The notes: generated from the letters alone by a model not told the origin. 64,000 nucleotides of DNA from Euryodendron excelsum (GCA_033060915.1 CM065397.1:34334501-34398500); one strand, 5' to 3'. Shown: positions 35,099 to 46,641, counted from the first letter of the stretch. Numbers and translations are program-made.

Positions 35099-38000
35099 TG
35101 TTGCGCCCAGATTTTTCGTACTCGAGGAATACTCATCCAAGCGGGAAAAATGTTGTACTCTCTCGTTAGAACTCACCCTCCTAGAAGAATGAGTGCGACT
35201 AAGTTTGAATTGAAAATTGGTTTGAATAAAGGGCTTTTAGAAAAAGATTTGGAGTCGCCACCTAACTTGATTAAGGTGAGTTAGGTCACCTAAAAACTAA
35301 GCATAGTCCGAAAACAACACTTAGAGTTTTTGGAAAACGGTTTGAAAATATCTCCTCAACAGAGGGTTTTTAGGAAAACAGGTTGTTTGGCAACCTTTGG
35401 AAAACATTTGGCCCTTTTTAAAAAATAACTCCTTTTGGTCTTTGAAATCAGTGATCCTAGGTTCGGAGGTTGGTTATGTGTAGGGAAGACGCACTAAGCT
35501 ATCACCCTATCCCGCCCTTTCGGTACCTACATGTCAATCTACCCCAGATTCACCTATGAGAGTCTAATGTTCAATCCTATCCACTTTAGAAAAACAATGT
35601 TTGAAAACTAGCATGATGCATGATATGCAAGTGCAATAGAAGAGAATTGAAAAATGGATTTGGAAAGAGATTGATTTGAAATTAATTTGATTTGAAAATA
35701 GATTTGAAGAGATGGAATTGAAATTGGAAAGTTTAAAAATTTGGAAATAGAAATTTTGAAATTGAAATTTTGAAAATAAATTGGAGATTGAGATTTGGAA
35801 AGATTTTGGAAACCGCACCCATGAGAGTGGAATTGAAAGTTTGAAAAGTATTGTGACCGCACCTATGAAGGTTGCCTACGTATTCCTTTGGGGGAATTAG
35901 GTCAGTCGTAGTTCGGACAAGAGTCCGATTAAAAAGAGATTGATTTGAAGAGAGAGATTGGATTGAAAGAAAGAGATTGAATTGAAAATTGGACTTGATT
36001 TGAGATTAGAAGAGGAGATTGGAAATTGAAATTTGAGAAGATTGGACTTGCTTTGGAAAGATTGATTTGGACTTGTTTTGAAAAAGAGAAGGTTTGAGAA
36101 AACCTAGACTTAGGAAAGGTAGGAGACCTAGAAAAGACTTGAGAGTTTAAGAAAGATTGGACTTAGGAAAGTTTCGAATTAGGAAAGGTCCGATTTAGGA
36201 AAGTTTCGAATTAGAAAAGTTTCATTTTTGAAAAGTTTCAAATTAAGAAAATTTTCAATTAGGAAAGCTTTAGGTTTAGGAAAGTTTTGAAATTGGAAAG
36301 CTTCGAGTTTAGAAAGTTTTCGAAAAAGGAAAGGTTTTAAGATTAGGAAAGTTTTGAAAATCGGAAAGTTTCGTTTTAGGAAAGGTTTGAAAAAGGAAAG
36401 TTTTCAATTTAGGAAATGTTTGAATTGAATTAAGAAAGCTTTAACTTAAGAAAGTCTTGAATTAAGAAAGTTTTGAATTTAGAAAGATTTGAAAAGATTT
36501 TAAAGTTTTGGAAAGTTTAGAATTTGGAAAGATTTAGATTGTGAAAGTCTTAACTTAAGAAAGTTTTGAATTTAGAAAGCTTACAATTTTAGAAAGATTT
36601 GACATTTAGAAAGTTTAAGATTTTGAAAATTTTAGAGTTTTTTTAAGAAAATCTTGAGATTAGAAAAGGTTTGAATTTAGGAAAAGGTTTGAAAACTTGA
36701 ATTTGGAAAGGGGGTTGAATTAGGAAAGATGTGGAAGTTGAAAGTTTTAGGAAGCTTATGGTTTAGGAAGGTAGGAAATTAGGAAAGATTTGAATTAGGA
36801 AAGATTTAGCTTTTGAGTTTTAAAATTTAGGAAAGATTTTTATATCCAAGTTTTGGAAACTTATGGTTTAGGAAAGTGGAAGTTTTGGAAGGATTTGAAT
36901 TAAGAAAGGTTTGGATTAGGAACGGATTGGATTTGGTTTCTAAAAGAGAAGATTTGATTTTGTTTCCAAAAACAGATGATAGGATCTAGTTTCCTAAACG
37001 GGGAGATTTGATTATGTTTCCTAAAGGGAAGATAGGATTTGGCGAGGATTTGGAAAAGGAGATTCTAGAAACCCTAGATTTAAAAAATTATAGTTTTGAC
37101 GTAGAAAAGAGGTTTTGGAAACATGTATAGTTTGGATGTGAAAACAAGAGATTTTAGAAACCTAGGTTTGGGGCAAAGTTTGAAAATCATGTTTTAGGGA
37201 AGAAAATTAGGGTTTCCTAATTGTGGGTTCTAGGGCTTGATTTGGGGCTCTAAGGAAAGAGTTTTTGGAAAGTGCATTTTTGGAAACGAAGCTTTTCTAG
37301 AAGGGAATCCTAAGGAAGAATTTTTGGAAAGTTAATTTGAAGAGGGAGTTTTTGGAAAAAGATTTTAAAGAGAAGGAATTTTGGAAAGTGTGTTTTTAGA
37401 AACGTAGATTTTAGAAGGAAAATCCTAGAGGGGAACTTCTAGAAGGAAGATTTTGGAAAGAGAGTTTTTGGAAAGATTTTTGGAGAGAGTTCTTCTAGGA
37501 AGGTTTTTTGTTGAAGATTGTTGGAGAGAGTTTCTGGAAAGATTTTTGGGGAACGTTTTTAGAAAGTGGATTTTGGGGAGTGGATTTTGGAAAGGAGTCG
37601 AAAAAGGAAGTTTTGGAAAATAGATTTTGGAAGGGTGTTTTTGAAAACAATTTTAAAGAGGAGAGTTTTAGGAAAGTATGTTGAAAAAGAGATTTTTAGG
37701 AAGAAAGATTTGGAAAATGAGTTTTTAGAAGGTATAAAAACATCTCACTTTCCTAAAGCGATTCTAGCCATAAGAAGGCTAGAATCACTTTAAGAAAGTG
37801 GTTTTGGAAAACAATAAGATTTGAAAATATAGACCAAAAAGGTCACTTTTAATGTAACACTTTCCTAAAGCAACCCTAGCCATGGAAAGGCTAAAATCAC
37901 CCTAGAATTGTGGTTTTGAAAATAAGTTTTTGAAAAAGAGATTTTGATGCAATTTTGAAAACAAGTTTGAAAACGATTTTGAAGACAACTTTGAAAACAG

Positions 38001-38619
38001 ATTTTGGAAGATGCAAGACTATGATATGCACAATACAATTTGGGGTCGTGAACATACAAGGCTAAGGCTTCACCACATAATCAAGGGGGGCGGATCCACG
38101 TGGTCTCTGGTTAGACTAGAAGAAAGCCCCCGACACGGTGACTCTCCAACAGTCTAATCCTACACATGGACCGGGAGTTTCCTTGTTTCAAGCATGCAAA
38201 GAAAAGGGGGGAAAGAGATGGGGGATTAAAATAGAGAAAACCCAAGTGGGTTAGGAGAGAGAAGAGAGAGGGGGGAAGTGCGGAAATTTAAATAGAAAGC
38301 CTACCGTATGTCTTCTTTATTTTGCGCGCCGCGCTGTCTTCGGTCTTCGGCCTTTGTCTTGGTCTTCACCTTCAGTCTTCAAGAGTTGTCTTCAAGCTTT
38401 GGATGACAGTTCTTTAAGTCTTCAAAGGATTGTTGAGGGCTAGTGTATAAGTGTATGGGGAAGTATATAAGTGTATAGGAGGCTAGGGTTTGTGTAGGGT
38501 GGCTAGAGTCTGGAAAACCTAAGTAAACTAGGGTTTTGGAGGTGCTCGAGCTCTGTATATCGAAATATATGATTTTTAGGTTAAGTTTGCAGACTCTTTT
38601 CACGTTGAATGAGACTCTG

Positions 38620-38627
38620 TATTTATA
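38620..38627 (-). promoter_or_regulatory. LTR TATA box (S2)
   Basis: TATAAATA on the minus strand in the CAGAGTC context; the GGCGCC hairpins lie at 38643-38752. Confidence 0.78.
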
Positions 38628-38642
38628 GAAGTTGGACAAACC

Positions 38643-38752
38643 TGGCGCCTGTTGTAGTGGCGCCAGGGCAAACTTTACACTGGCGCCACTAGGAGTGGCG
38701 CTAGGCCATTTTTTGGCTTGGCGCCATTAGTAGTGGCGCCAGCCAATTAGGA
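38643..38752. repeat. Triple GGCGCC hairpin block (S2)
   Basis: GGCGCCTGTTGTAGTGGCGCC, GGCGCCACTAGGAGTGGCGC and GGCGCCATTAGTAGTGGCGCC in tandem, in the same position as in the other LTRs. Confidence 0.82.
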
Positions 38753-38984
38753 AAGGTTTAAGGTCGGCAAGCAATGTATCTTTGACTAGATTTGGGTGCC
38801 TGTACTAGTGACTACCATGCAACTTTTAGCCTGGCTTCACTAAGAGTGACTCCGAAAAGTCTGGAAATGATTTGGAGGAGCCGGGAATGACCCGGAAGGC
38901 CAGAAAGGAGCAGGAACACTTAAAATAGTGTCCTGGAGGTATTTGACTTGAAAAGTGAAGATAAGGTGGGTCAGAAAGGTTGAC

Positions 38985-39520
38985 CGGGCTTTTAGGGGCA
39001 AAATGGTCATTCAGATCGAAAAACTGCCGGGACAGACTTGGACTGTCCCGGAAGAAGACTTGGGATCTGGAAATATTATTCAGAATGTTCCCAGAGGTTT
39101 CCGGTTTGATTTCTAGAGCTGGCGTGGTCAGAAAAGGAAACCGGGCCACCAGGGGCAAAACGGTCATTTTGCACCGGGTTGGCCGGAACTGACTCGGAAT
39201 GATCCGAAAAGGTAAAGAAAGGTTGAGAATACTATAAAAAGTATTCTCAGGAGGTTACCGGTTTGATACCCAGAGCCGGTGTGGTCGAAAAAGGAGACCG
39301 GCCCACTAGGGGCAAAACAGTCATTTTGTACCGAGTTGGCCGGAACTGACTTGGAATTATCCGGAAAGGTAAAGAAAGGTTGAGAATACTATAAAAAGTA
39401 TTCTCGGGACATTACCGATTTGATACCTAGAGCCAGTGTGGTTTCTGGGGCATTCGGATGCCTAGGGGCAAAATGGTCATCTTACCGTCTCAGAAAAGGT
39501 ACTAAGGGTAGTTTGGTCAT
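38985..39520 (-). repeat. About 158-bp tandem array (S2)
   Basis: Units marked by CCGGTTTGATACCCAGAG, GGGGCAAAA.GGTCATTTTG and ACTATAAAAAGTATTCTC; about 3.4 units. Confidence 0.75.
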
Positions 39521-39654
39521 TTTTCACTAAAGCGGGCTAACAGATACTGGTGTTGACCCGGGTTTTGAGTGTTTCCGCCATTCTAACGGTGGTCGTCATG
39601 ACACAGGGATTTGTTGCCAATTCCCTATATCGACCTATTTGTGAGTATTTCCAC

Positions 39655-39945
39655 TACTCAGACCGTCTCAAGGAATAAACTGTCTCGAGAGAGGGATTGG
39701 AAAGGGGTCTTACCGTCTCCGAAGAGACGTGCCTGGATTGGAACCGTCTCGAGGAATAAAATGTATCGAGAGTGGGATTGGAAAGGGGTCTTACCGTCTC
39801 CGAAGAGACGTGCCTGGATTGGAACCGTCTCGAGGAATAAACTGTCTTGAGAGTGGGATTGGAAAGGGGACTTATCGTCTCCGAAGAGACGTGCCTGGAT
39901 TAGAACCGTCTCGAGGAATGAACTGTCTCGAGAGTGGGATTGATA
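39655..39945 (-). repeat. 81-bp tandem array, about 3.6 units (S2)
   Basis: Same unit as in the E LTRs, with CCGTCTCCGAAGAGACGTG in place of the perfect hairpin. Shortest full array of this type here. Confidence 0.85.
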
Positions 39946-40167
39946 TTGGAATGAGAAAGGACAATGCCCCTAAGGGCATTTTGGATATTTTGCCTCTATT
40001 TGGGCCTGGTGGGCCCGCGAGACGATGGATAGACGAGATTTGGACCTAGAGAATTGGTTTGGATAGGAATATACCCACAATGAGTTGAACACAAGTCTGG
40101 ACAAAGTGTAGACTGCCGAGCGGTAAAAAATGGGGTGCTTACACTCTTCACGCTGAATGAGGCTCTG

Positions 40168-40175
40168 TATTTATA
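40168..40175 (-). promoter_or_regulatory. LTR TATA box (E 5' LTR)
   Basis: TATAAATA on the minus strand in the CAGAGCC context. S2 now separates this promoter from the gag-side sequence by 5 kb, so the element is probably silenced even if the promoter works. Confidence 0.78.
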
Positions 40176-41174
40176 GAAGTTGGACAAACCTAGCGCCTGT
40201 TGTAGTGGCGCCAGGGTAAAATTTCTCTTGGCGCCACTAGAAGTGGCGCCAGCCACTTAGGAAACTTTATAAGTCGGCAAGCAACGTATCTTTGACTAGA
40301 TTTGGGCGCCTATACTAGTGACTACCATGTAATTTTTAGCCTGGCTTCACTAAGAGTGACTCCGAAAAGTCCGGGAATGATTTGAAGGAGCTGGGAATGA
40401 CCCGGAAGACCGGAAAGGAGCAGGAACACTTAAAATAGTGTCCTGGAGGTATTTGACTTGAAAAATGAAGATAAGGTAGGTCGGAAAGGTTGACCGGGCC
40501 TTTAGGGGCAAAACGGTCAATCGGACCGGAAAACTGTCGGGACAGACTCAGACTGTCCCGGAAGAAGACTTGGGATCTGGAAACATAATTCAGAATGTTC
40601 CTAGAGGTTGCCGGTTTGATTTCCAGGTCCGGCGTGGTCGGAAAAGGAAACCGGCCTACTAGGGGCAAAATGGTCATTTCGCACCGGGTTGGCCAGAACT
40701 GATTCGGAATGATCCGGAAAGGTAAAAGGAGGTTGAGAACACTATAAAAAGTAGTCTCAGGAGGTTACCGATTTGATACCCAGAGCCGGTGTGGTCAAAA
40801 AAGGAGACCGGCCCACTAGGGGTAAAACGGTCATTTTGTATCGGGTTAGCCGGAACTGACTCGGAATGATCCGAAAAGATAAAGGAAGGTTGAGAGTACT
40901 ATAAAAAGCAATCTCAGAGGGTTACCGGTTTGATACCCAAAGCCGGTGTGGTTCCCGGGGCATTCGGACGCCTAGGGGCAAAATGGTCATCTTGACTGGA
41001 AAGTCTCGGAAAAGGTCCTAAGGGTAGTTTGGTCATTTTTCACCGAAGCGGGCTAACAGACACTGGTGTTGACGGCGGTCATTGTGACACAGGGATTTGT
41101 TGCCAATTCCCTATATCGACCTATTTGTGAGTATTTCCGCTACTGTAACGGTTTTGTGAGTAGTTTCGCTACTC

Positions 41175-41865
41175 AGATCGTCTCGAGGAATAAACTGTCG
41201 AGAGAGAGAGATTGGAAAGGGGTCTTACCATCTCCGAGGAGACGTGCCTGGGTTGGAACCGTCTCGAGGAATAAACTGTCTCGAGAGAGGGATTGGAAAG
41301 GGGTCTTACCGTCTCCGAGGAGACGTGTCTGGATTGGAACCGTCTCGAGGAATAAACTGTCTCGAGAGTGAGATTGGAAAGGGGTCTTCCGTCTCCGAGG
41401 AGACGCGCCTGGATTGGAACTGTCACGAGGAATAAACTGTCTCGAGAGTGGGATTGGAAAGGGGTCTTACCGTCTCCGAGGAGACGCGCCTGGATTGGAA
41501 CCGTCTCGAGGAATAAACTGTCTCGAGAGAGGGATTGGAAAGGGGTCTTACCGTCTCCGAGGAGACGCGCCTGGATTGGAACCGTCTCGAGGAGCAAACT
41601 GTCTCGAGAGTGGGATTGGAAAGGGGTCTTACCGTCTTCGAGGAGACGCGCCTAGATTGGAACCATCTCGAGGAATAAACTGTCTCGAGAGAGGGATTGG
41701 AAAGGGGTCTTACCGTCTCCGAGGAGACGCGCCTGGATTGGAACCGTCTCGAGGAATAACCTGTCTCGAGAGAGGGATTGGAAAGGGGTCTTACCGTCTC
41801 CGAAGAGATGTGCCTGGATTGGAACCGTCTCGAGGAATAAACTATCTCAAGAGTGGGATTGGAAA
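41175..41865 (-). repeat. 81-bp tandem array, about 8.5 units (E 5' LTR)
   Basis: Same unit as 21663-22530. The unit count differs between the two LTRs of one element, which were identical at insertion, so the array has changed length since then. Confidence 0.88.
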
Positions 41866-42053
41866 GGAGAGGACAATGCCCCTAAGGGCATTTTGGTCAT
41901 TTTGCCTCTATTTGGGCCTGACAGGCCCGCGAAGCGATGGAAAGACCGAATTTGGACCTAGAGAATTGGTTTTGACAAGGATATGCCCACAATGACTTGA
42001 AAACAAGTCTGGACAGAGTGTAGACTACCGAGCGGTCAAAAATGGGGTGCTTA

Positions 42054-45000
42054 CATCCACGAATGCTTCTTATAGTATTCTCAGCCTTTCCTTATCTTTC
42101 CGGATCATTCCGAGTCAGTTCCGGCCAACTCGGTACAAAATGACCGTTTTTCCCCTGGTGGGCCGGTCTCCTTTTCCGACCATACCGGCTCTGGTATCAA
42201 ACTGGTAACCTCCTGAGACTACTTTTTATAGTATTCTCAACCTTCCTTTATCTTTCCGGATCATTCCGAGTCAGTTCCGGCCAACCCGATACAAAATGAC
42301 CGTTTTTCCCCTGGTGGGCCGGTCTCCTTTTCCGACCATACCGGCTCTGGTATCAAACTGGTAACCTCCTGAGACTACTTTTTATAGTATTCTTAACCTT
42401 CCTTTATCTTTCCGAGTCAGTTCCGGCCAACCCGGTACAAAATGACCGTTTTGCCCCTGGTGGGCCGGTCTCCTTTTCCGACCACGCCGGCTTTGGAAAT
42501 CAAACTGGCAACCTCTGGGAACATTCTTCCAGATCCCAAGTCTTCTTCCAGTACAGTCCGAGTCTGTCCCGGCAGTTTTTCGGTCCGATTGACCGTTTTG
42601 CCCCTAAAGGCCCGGTCAACTTTTTCGACCCACCTTATCTTCATTTTTTAAGTCAAATACCTCCAGGACACTATTTTAAGTGTTCCTGCTCCTTTCCGGC
42701 CTTCCGGGTCACTCCCGGCTCCTTCAAATTATTCCCGGACTTTTCGGAGTCACTCCTAGTGAAGCCAGGCTAAAAATTGCATGGTAGTTACTAGTACAAG
42801 CACCCAAATCTAGTCAAAGATACGTTGCTTGCCGACCTTAAACCTTTCCTAATTGGCTGGCGCCACCAAAAAATGCCCTGGCGCCACTCTTAGTGGCGCC
42901 AATGTAGAATTTGGCCTAGCGCCACTGCAACAGGCGTTAGTTTTGTCCAACCTCTATAAATACAGAGCCTCATTCAACGTGAAGAGGATCCGCAAACTTA
43001 ATCTAAAAATCCTATATTTCGATATACAGAGCTTGAGCACCTCAAAAACCCTAGCCTCCTTAGGTTTCTCCAAACCCTAGCCACCCTACACAAACCCTAG
43101 CCTCCTATACACTCGTACACACCCCCATACAGTCATACACTAGCCTTCAACCATCCTTTGAAGACTTGAGGAGCTGCAATCCAAAGCTTAAAGATAACTT
43201 TTGAAGACTGAAGGTGAAGATCAAGACGAAGACCGAAGACCGAAGACAGCACGGCGCGCAAAATAAACAAGACGTACAGTAGGCTCCTTATTTAAATTTT
43301 CACACTTCCCCCCTCTCTCTTCTCTCTCCTAACCCACTTGGGTTTTCTCTATTTTAATCCCCCATCTCTTTCCCCTCTTTTCTTTGCATACTTGAAACAA
43401 GGGGACTCCCGGTCCATGTGTAGGATTAGACTGTTGGAGAGTCACCGTGTCGAGGGCTTTCTTCTAGTCTAACCAGAGACCATGTGGATCCGGCCCCCTT
43501 GATTATGTGGTGAAGCCTTAGCCTTGTATGTTCACGACCCCAAAATTGCATTGTGCATATCATGATCTTGGATCTTCCAAAAATCATTTTCAAACTCGTT
43601 TTCAAAGTCGTTTTCAAACTTGTTTTCAAAATTGCATCAAAATCTCTTTTTCAAAAACTTGTTTTCAAAACCACAATTCCAGGGTGATTCTAGCCTTTCC
43701 ATGACTAGGGTTGCTTTAGGAAAGTGTTACATTAAAAGTGACCTTTTTGGTCTATATTTTCAAATCTTATTGTTTTTCAAAACCACTTTCTTAAAGTGGT
43801 TCTAGCCCTCTTATGGTTAGAATCGCTTTAGGAAGGTGAGATGTTTTTATACTTTCCAAAAACTCTCTCTTCAAAAATCCCTCTTCCTAAAAATCTCTTT
43901 TTCAACATACTTTCCTAAAACTCTTCTCTTTAAAATTGTTTTCAAAAACTCCCTTCCAAAATCTATTTTCCAAAACTTCCTTTTTCGATTCCTTTCCAAA
44001 ATCCTCTCCCCAAAATCCACTTTCTAAAAACGTTCCCCAAAATTTTTTCCAAAAACTCTCTTCAATAATCTTCAACCAAAAATCTTCCTAGAAAAACTCT
44101 CTCCAAAAATCTTTCCAAAAAACTTTCTTTCCAAAATCTTTCCTCTAGAAACTCCTCTCTAGGATTTCCTTCCAAAACCTTCGTTTTCAAAAACGCATTT
44201 TCCAAAAAACTCTTTCCTTAGAGCCCAAGTCAAGCCCTAGAAACCACGATTAGGAAACCCTAAATTTTCTTTCCAAAAACATAATTTTCAAACTTTGCCC
44301 AAACCTAGGTTTCCAAAACCTCTTATTTTCTACATCCAAACCATACACGTTTCCAAAAACCTCTTTTCTACGTCAAAACTATAATATTTTAAAACTAGGG
44401 TTTCTAGAATCTCCTTTTCCAAATCCTTGCCAAATCCTATCTTCCCTTTAGGAAACCGAATCAAATCTTCCCGTTTAGGAAACTAGATCCCGTCCTCCGT
44501 TTTTGGAGACAAAATCAAACCTTCTCTTTTAGAAACAAAATCCAATCCCTTCCAAATCTGAATCTTTCCTAATTCAAATCCTTCCTAATCCTCCACTTTC
44601 CTAAATCTTAAGCTTCCAAAACTCGAACATGAAAATCTTTCCTAATTCAACCCTTTCCTAATCCTACCCCTTTTTCCAAATCTCAACTTTCCAAATCTAA
44701 TTTTTCAAACTTTTTCTAAACTCAAACCTTTCCTAATCTATTTTCAAAATTCCAATTTCAAAATTTCTATTTTCAAATTCCTATTTCTAAATTTTCAAAC
44801 TTTCTAATTTCAATTTCATTTCTTCAAATCTATTTTCAAATCAAATCAATTTCAAATCAACCTCTTTTCAAATCTATTTTTCAATTCTTTTAGCTTGCAC
44901 TTGCATATCATGCGTCATATTTTTCAAACATTGTTTTTCTAAAGTGAATAGGATTGGACATGGGTTAATTAAAGACTCTCATAGGTGAATCTAGGGTAGA

Positions 45001-45441
45001 TTGACATGTAGGTACCGAAAGGGCGGGGTAGGGTGACAGCTTAGTGCGTCTTCCCTACACGTAACCAACCTCCGAACCTAGATCACTGATTTCAAAGACC
45101 AAAAGGAGTTATTTTTCTAAAAAGGGCTAAATGTTTTCCAAAGGTTGCCAAACAACCCGTTTTCCTAAAAAAAAACCCTCTCTTGAGGATGTTTTCCAAA
45201 ATTGTTTTCCAAAACCCTAAGTGTAGTTTTCGGATTATGCTTAGTTTTTAGGTGACCTAACTCACCTTAATCAAGTTAGGTGGCGACTCCAAATTTTTTT
45301 CAAAAGCCCTTTATTCAAACCTGTTTTCAATTCAAACCTAGTCGCACTCATTCTTCTAGGAGGGTGAGTTCTAACAAGAGAGTACAACATTTTTCCAGCT
45401 TGTGTGAGTATTCCTCAAGTGCGAAAAATCTGGGCGCGACA
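42054..45441 (+). mobile_element. H, right part: remainder of the solo LTR
   Basis: 42054-42058 (TCCAC) is the right target copy of E. From 42059 the LTR continues with three to four 158-bp units (to about 42640), a GGCGCC block (42855-42940), TATAAATA at 42955-42962, donor-like ACAGTAGGC near 43270, a pyrimidine-rich zone and the conserved 3' block, ending GGGCGCGACA at 45441. The next five bases CATGG match 15814-15818. The LTR has no PBS after it, so it is solo. Confidence 0.88.
42955..42962 (+). promoter_or_regulatory. LTR TATA box (H)
   Basis: TATAAATA in CTCTATAAATACAGAGCC, as in S1. Hairpins GGCGCCACTCTTAGTGGCGCC and GCGCCACTGCAACAGGCG lie just upstream. Confidence 0.78.
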
Positions 45442-46422
45442 CATGGGAGATTTCTCAGTCCTACGGTTCTCTTTCTCTGTCTATATTTCTCTTAGTCTCA
45501 CTCTCTCTATATATATACATAAATAACCAGCCACTAAGTTGGCTGTTTTTAGTATAATATATATATATATATATATCATAAGAGTTGCACAAAGTTGTGT
45601 GTTGATAGGTTCATGGGGAGGCTTTCCCTCTCCCACGGGTTCTCTCTCTATATTCCTCACACTCTCTCTATATTTCCCTCTTTCTCTCTCTAAAACAAGC
45701 CACTAAATTGGCATTTGCATTGGCATAATTTATATATAATAGGTGGGTTGTGCAAGGTTGTGGTGCAAGCTTGGGCTTAGTTGTGTGTGGGGAGTTTTCT
45801 CACTTTGTATATCTCTCTTGGGTTATATATAGGGCACACTTTCCCTCTCTAAATCACTATAATCAGCCACTAGTTGGCTGGTACGGTGTCCAATGTGTGT
45901 AGGGTGCAAAGTGGGTGTGTGTATGTATTAATATAATCAATGTGTTAACATTGCACTAGTATCATTTACCCTATAATATAAGCACTTATTATGTATGTAT
46001 ATATTAAGGCAAAAGTTGGCCATGCATGTTGCCAAGGGTGTACTTTGTATGTATATATGTATACACTTTACATCACCAGGGATATATATATCTGGTTATC
46101 GAGCCAAGTGTGTTAAGAAAATAAATGAGAATTAGTGTAATGGCTTAGAAAAGTAACATCTAGCATGTGATGTTCAAATCTATTTAAATTTTCCATATCT
46201 GGGGCCCTTATTAACTTATGAAGTCTTAATTGATGGTGGAAGAGTCGGCTTATGGCTTAGATGCTTCGCGGCACCACTATGTGCGAGTATGGTGTCATAC
46301 TGGAGTTATATTGTACTACGATAAAAAAAAAAAAAAAAATTCTAGCCTAATTTTCGAGTGACAGACGTTCTAGTCCTATTCGGGATGTATGTAGTCAATT
46401 TAGAAAAATCATGGGTATTACA
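45442..46422 (-). mobile_element. Chromovirus 3' LTR, proximal part
   Basis: On the minus strand the LTR starts TGTAATACCC at 46422, right after the polypurine tract and the chromodomain stop. It continues to the insertion site of H (45442-45446 CATGG) and probably on through 15818-13554. It contains an (AT)n run (about 45556-45578), poly-T, and three degenerate copies of a GCCACTAAGTTGGC motif. Confidence 0.75.
45550..45580. repeat. (AT)n microsatellite
   Basis: About 24 bases of uninterrupted TA dinucleotides within the chromovirus LTR. Confidence 0.8.
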
Positions 46423-46436
46423 GTCTTATCTCCTTT
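46423..46436 (-). other. Polypurine tract of the chromovirus
   Basis: AAAGGAGATAAGAC on the minus strand directly before TGTAATACCC, overlapping the last bases of the pol frame. Confidence 0.7.
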
Positions 46437-46641
46437 AGGAAATTTCATCCTCCAAATTAGTCTCGAATAAGTGAGGGTACCTTACCTTCATATCCGTTTC
46501 AGCATTCCATGTTGCTTCTTCTTCCCCGTGGTGTTGCCATATTACCTTGATGAAGGGAATCTCTTTGTTTCTTAATACTCTTACTTGACAGTCCACTATC
46601 TTACTTGGCCCCTCATTGCAGCAATGATCCAGTTGTACCAC
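46435..46641 (-). pseudogene. Chromodomain at the integrase C terminus
   Basis: VLRNKEIPFIKVIWQHHGEE followed by EATWNAETDMKVRYPHLF matches the integrase-linked chromodomain of plant chromoviruses, most like Tekay/Del type. These domains are thought to guide insertion towards modified histones. The element ends shortly after, at the LTR. Confidence 0.85.

Larger units (their letters stand above)
35099..40143 (-). mobile_element. S2: solo LTR (5.05 kb) nested in the 5' LTR of E
   Basis: On the minus strand it starts TGTAAGCACCCC at 40143 and ends TGGGCGCAACA at 35099, with perfect CTCTT duplications. Order: about 3.6 units of the 81-bp array, the 158-bp array, three GGCGCC hairpins, TATA box, donor-like ACG|GTAGGC, GGAAAG-type repeats and the conserved 3' block. 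No internal domain is attached, so it is a solo LTR. Confidence 0.9.
16942..42053 (-). mobile_element. E: complete gag-only Tat/Ogre-like LTR retrotransposon with antisense PMD gene
   Basis: E is 25.1 kb as it stands and about 20.1 kb without nested S2. On the minus strand: 5' LTR (42053 to 31397, split by S2), PBS (31377-31394), leader, gag (29843-27838), non-coding middle, antisense PMD gene (24056-25902 on +), polypurine tract (22712-22728) and 3' LTR (22711-16942). No reverse transcriptase, RNase H, integrase or protease is visible in the 8.7-kb interior, unlike autonomous Tat/Ogre elements, so it would need enzymes in trans. The target-site copies are CCCGC (16937-16941) and TCCAC (42054-42058); they differ by two transitions. 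Confidence 0.88.
40144..42053 (-). mobile_element. 5' LTR of element E, promoter (U3) part
   Basis: Starts (minus strand) TGTAAGCACCCC at 42053. It carries about 8.5 units of the 81-bp array (41175-41865), the 158-bp array (about 40500-41040), a reduced GGCGCC block with two modules (40195-40255) and TATAAATA at 40168-40175. The first five bases are the right CTCTT copy of S2. With the other part, the 5' LTR totals about 5.6 kb. Confidence 0.87.

Noticed and set aside
45442..45446. CATGGGAG at 45442 and ACATGGGAGG at 13518 as a shared duplication
   Set aside because: Boundary analysis gives CATGG (15814-15818 and 45442-45446) as the duplication of H; the match at 13518 straddles the end of fragment L and is likely chance.
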